From Chryseomicrobium aureum (GTDB taxonomy: Bacteria; Bacillota; Bacilli; Bacillales_A; Planococcaceae), in contig NZ_JAFBFG010000008.1 of assembly GCF_016909155.1 (NCBI RefSeq), positions 1 through 64,000 on the forward strand: a stretch of 64,000 bases of DNA. Direction: 5' to 3'. The first letter of the stretch is position 1, and each line of letters begins with the position of its first letter. Below, in pieces: positions 63,466 through 64,000 of the stretch. The notes under the pieces are model-generated. The model was not told where the DNA came from, ran no database searches, and saw nothing but the letters and a program-made list of their open reading frames with translations. Position numbers and translations under genes: made by a program.

Positions 63466-64000
63466 TTATTCACTTTCTGTCTCGTACGTATAATAGGATC
63501 CGAGTGTTTTGACCGTGCAGCCAAGGAACGTCAATTCTTCCGCTGCCCCCTTCATCATGATATGGTCCTCTTCTTCAAGAATATCGACAATGAAAAAGTA
63601 ATGGCCGAGACCTGTCTTCAGCGGACGCGATTCGATTTTACTCAAGTTCAATCGGCGCCATGCAAAGACGGACAACACTTGATGCAAAATTCCAGGACGG
63701 TCGTCTTGCGGGAGCTTTAGCATCCATGTTGTTTTGATCTGCTCTTTTTTTGTTGGTCGTTCCAACCGATCGTTCTTAGAGCCAAGCACCAAAAAGCGCG
63801 TGTGATTGAAATGAAAATCGTGGATGTCACGTTCGACGATTACGAGCCCGTATTCATGCGCAGCTGTCTCATTGGCAATCGCAGCAATTGCGAGTTCAGG
63901 ATGTTCTGCGCAAAGCTTCGCTGCTGCTGCTGTGGACGAGTACTGTTCAGTTGGCACATTCGATAACCGATACGACAAATACTTGTGGCACTGTGCTAGC
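63466..64000 (-). CDS. pheA: Prephenate dehydratase PheA, 3' part only
   Basis: Converts prephenate to phenylpyruvate in phenylalanine synthesis. The frame is open to the window edge (LAQCHKYLSYRLSNVP...), so the gene starts outside. The visible part holds the end of the catalytic domain (NHTRFLVLG, with the catalytic Thr-Arg-Phe motif) and a C-terminal ACT domain (DDRPGILHQVLSVFAWRRLNLSKIESRPLK) that binds phenylalanine for feedback inhibition. Convergent with niaR. Confidence 0.95.
   Translation of the reverse strand, partial: LAQCHKYLSYRLSNVPTEQYSSTAAAAKLCAEHPELAIAAIANETAAHEYGLVIVERDIHDFHFNHTRFLVLGSKNDRLERPTKKEQIKTTWMLKLPQDDRPGILHQVLSVFAWRRLNLSKIESRPLKTGLGHYFFIVDILEEEDHIMMKGAAEELTFLGCTVKTLGSYYTYETESE

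Overview
The window is chromosomal DNA from a low-GC Gram-positive bacterium of the order Bacillales. Gene order follows the Bacillus subtilis yqe/yrr/yrv/yrb region almost gene for gene. Protein similarity, the sigK/safA/spoIIP remnants and the intergenic repeats suggest Planococcaceae, probably a lineage that has lost sporulation; this is inference from synteny and recalled sequence, not a database search. Almost all genes are housekeeping. Most are on the minus strand, with rpsT, yqzM, pssA, the sigK remnant, rarA, an amidase gene and niaR on the plus strand.

Layout. 1-7.9 kb: heat-shock operon hrcA-grpE-dnaK-dnaJ-prmA-rsmE-mtaB, with a vegetative promoter and a perfect CIRCE operator ahead of hrcA. 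7.9-11.2 kb: lepA-hemW, and behind lepA a short spoIIP remnant. 11.3-22.3 kb: rpsT, holA, yqzM, the competence genes comEC-comEB-comEA, then yqeM-rsfS-yqeK-nadD-yhbY-aroE-yqeH-yqeG (ribosome maturation, NAD and shikimate steps), psd and divergent pssA. 22.9-23.8 kb: a broken sigK and hairpin repeats. 23.8-31.7 kb: mtnN, yrrS, greA, udk, the tRNA wobble-uridine hydroxylation/methylation cluster trhP2-trhP1-trmR, mltG, and yrzL-ruvX-yrzB. 31.7-46.9 kb: alaS behind a T-box leader, recD2, a TPR gene, mnmA with its cysteine desulfurase, cymR, rarA, tcdA, a 6S RNA, and aspS-hisS behind a second T-box. 47-57.7 kb: an SH3/amidase gene, dtd, relA, apt, recJ, lapA, secDF, comN. 57.8-64 kb: yajC-tgt-queA-ruvB-ruvA, a broken safA-like region, niaR, and the 3' part of pheA running off the right edge.

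Genes working together. tRNA function is concentrated here: MtaB, TrhP1/TrhP2/TrmR, MnmA plus desulfurase, TcdA, QueA/Tgt, Dtd and three tRNA synthetases. Recombination and repair are represented by RuvA/B/X, RecD2, RecJ and RarA; DNA uptake by ComEA/ComEC and ComN.

Two points stand out. First, the sporulation genes expected at these synteny positions are absent or decayed: sigK carries three lesions, spoIIP is reduced to about 39 codons, gpr, spoVB and bofC are missing, and safA is a LysM stub run into a kinase-like tail. Second, the intergenic spaces hold several repeat families. The most unusual is a set of 21-bp-period tandem arrays whose unit sequence differs at each locus but whose 3' end is the same 14-nt sequence, TATTATGGAAACTA. 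That 14-mer occurs four times in the window, always between genes. I know of no described element with this architecture, and it is the best candidate here for something new.
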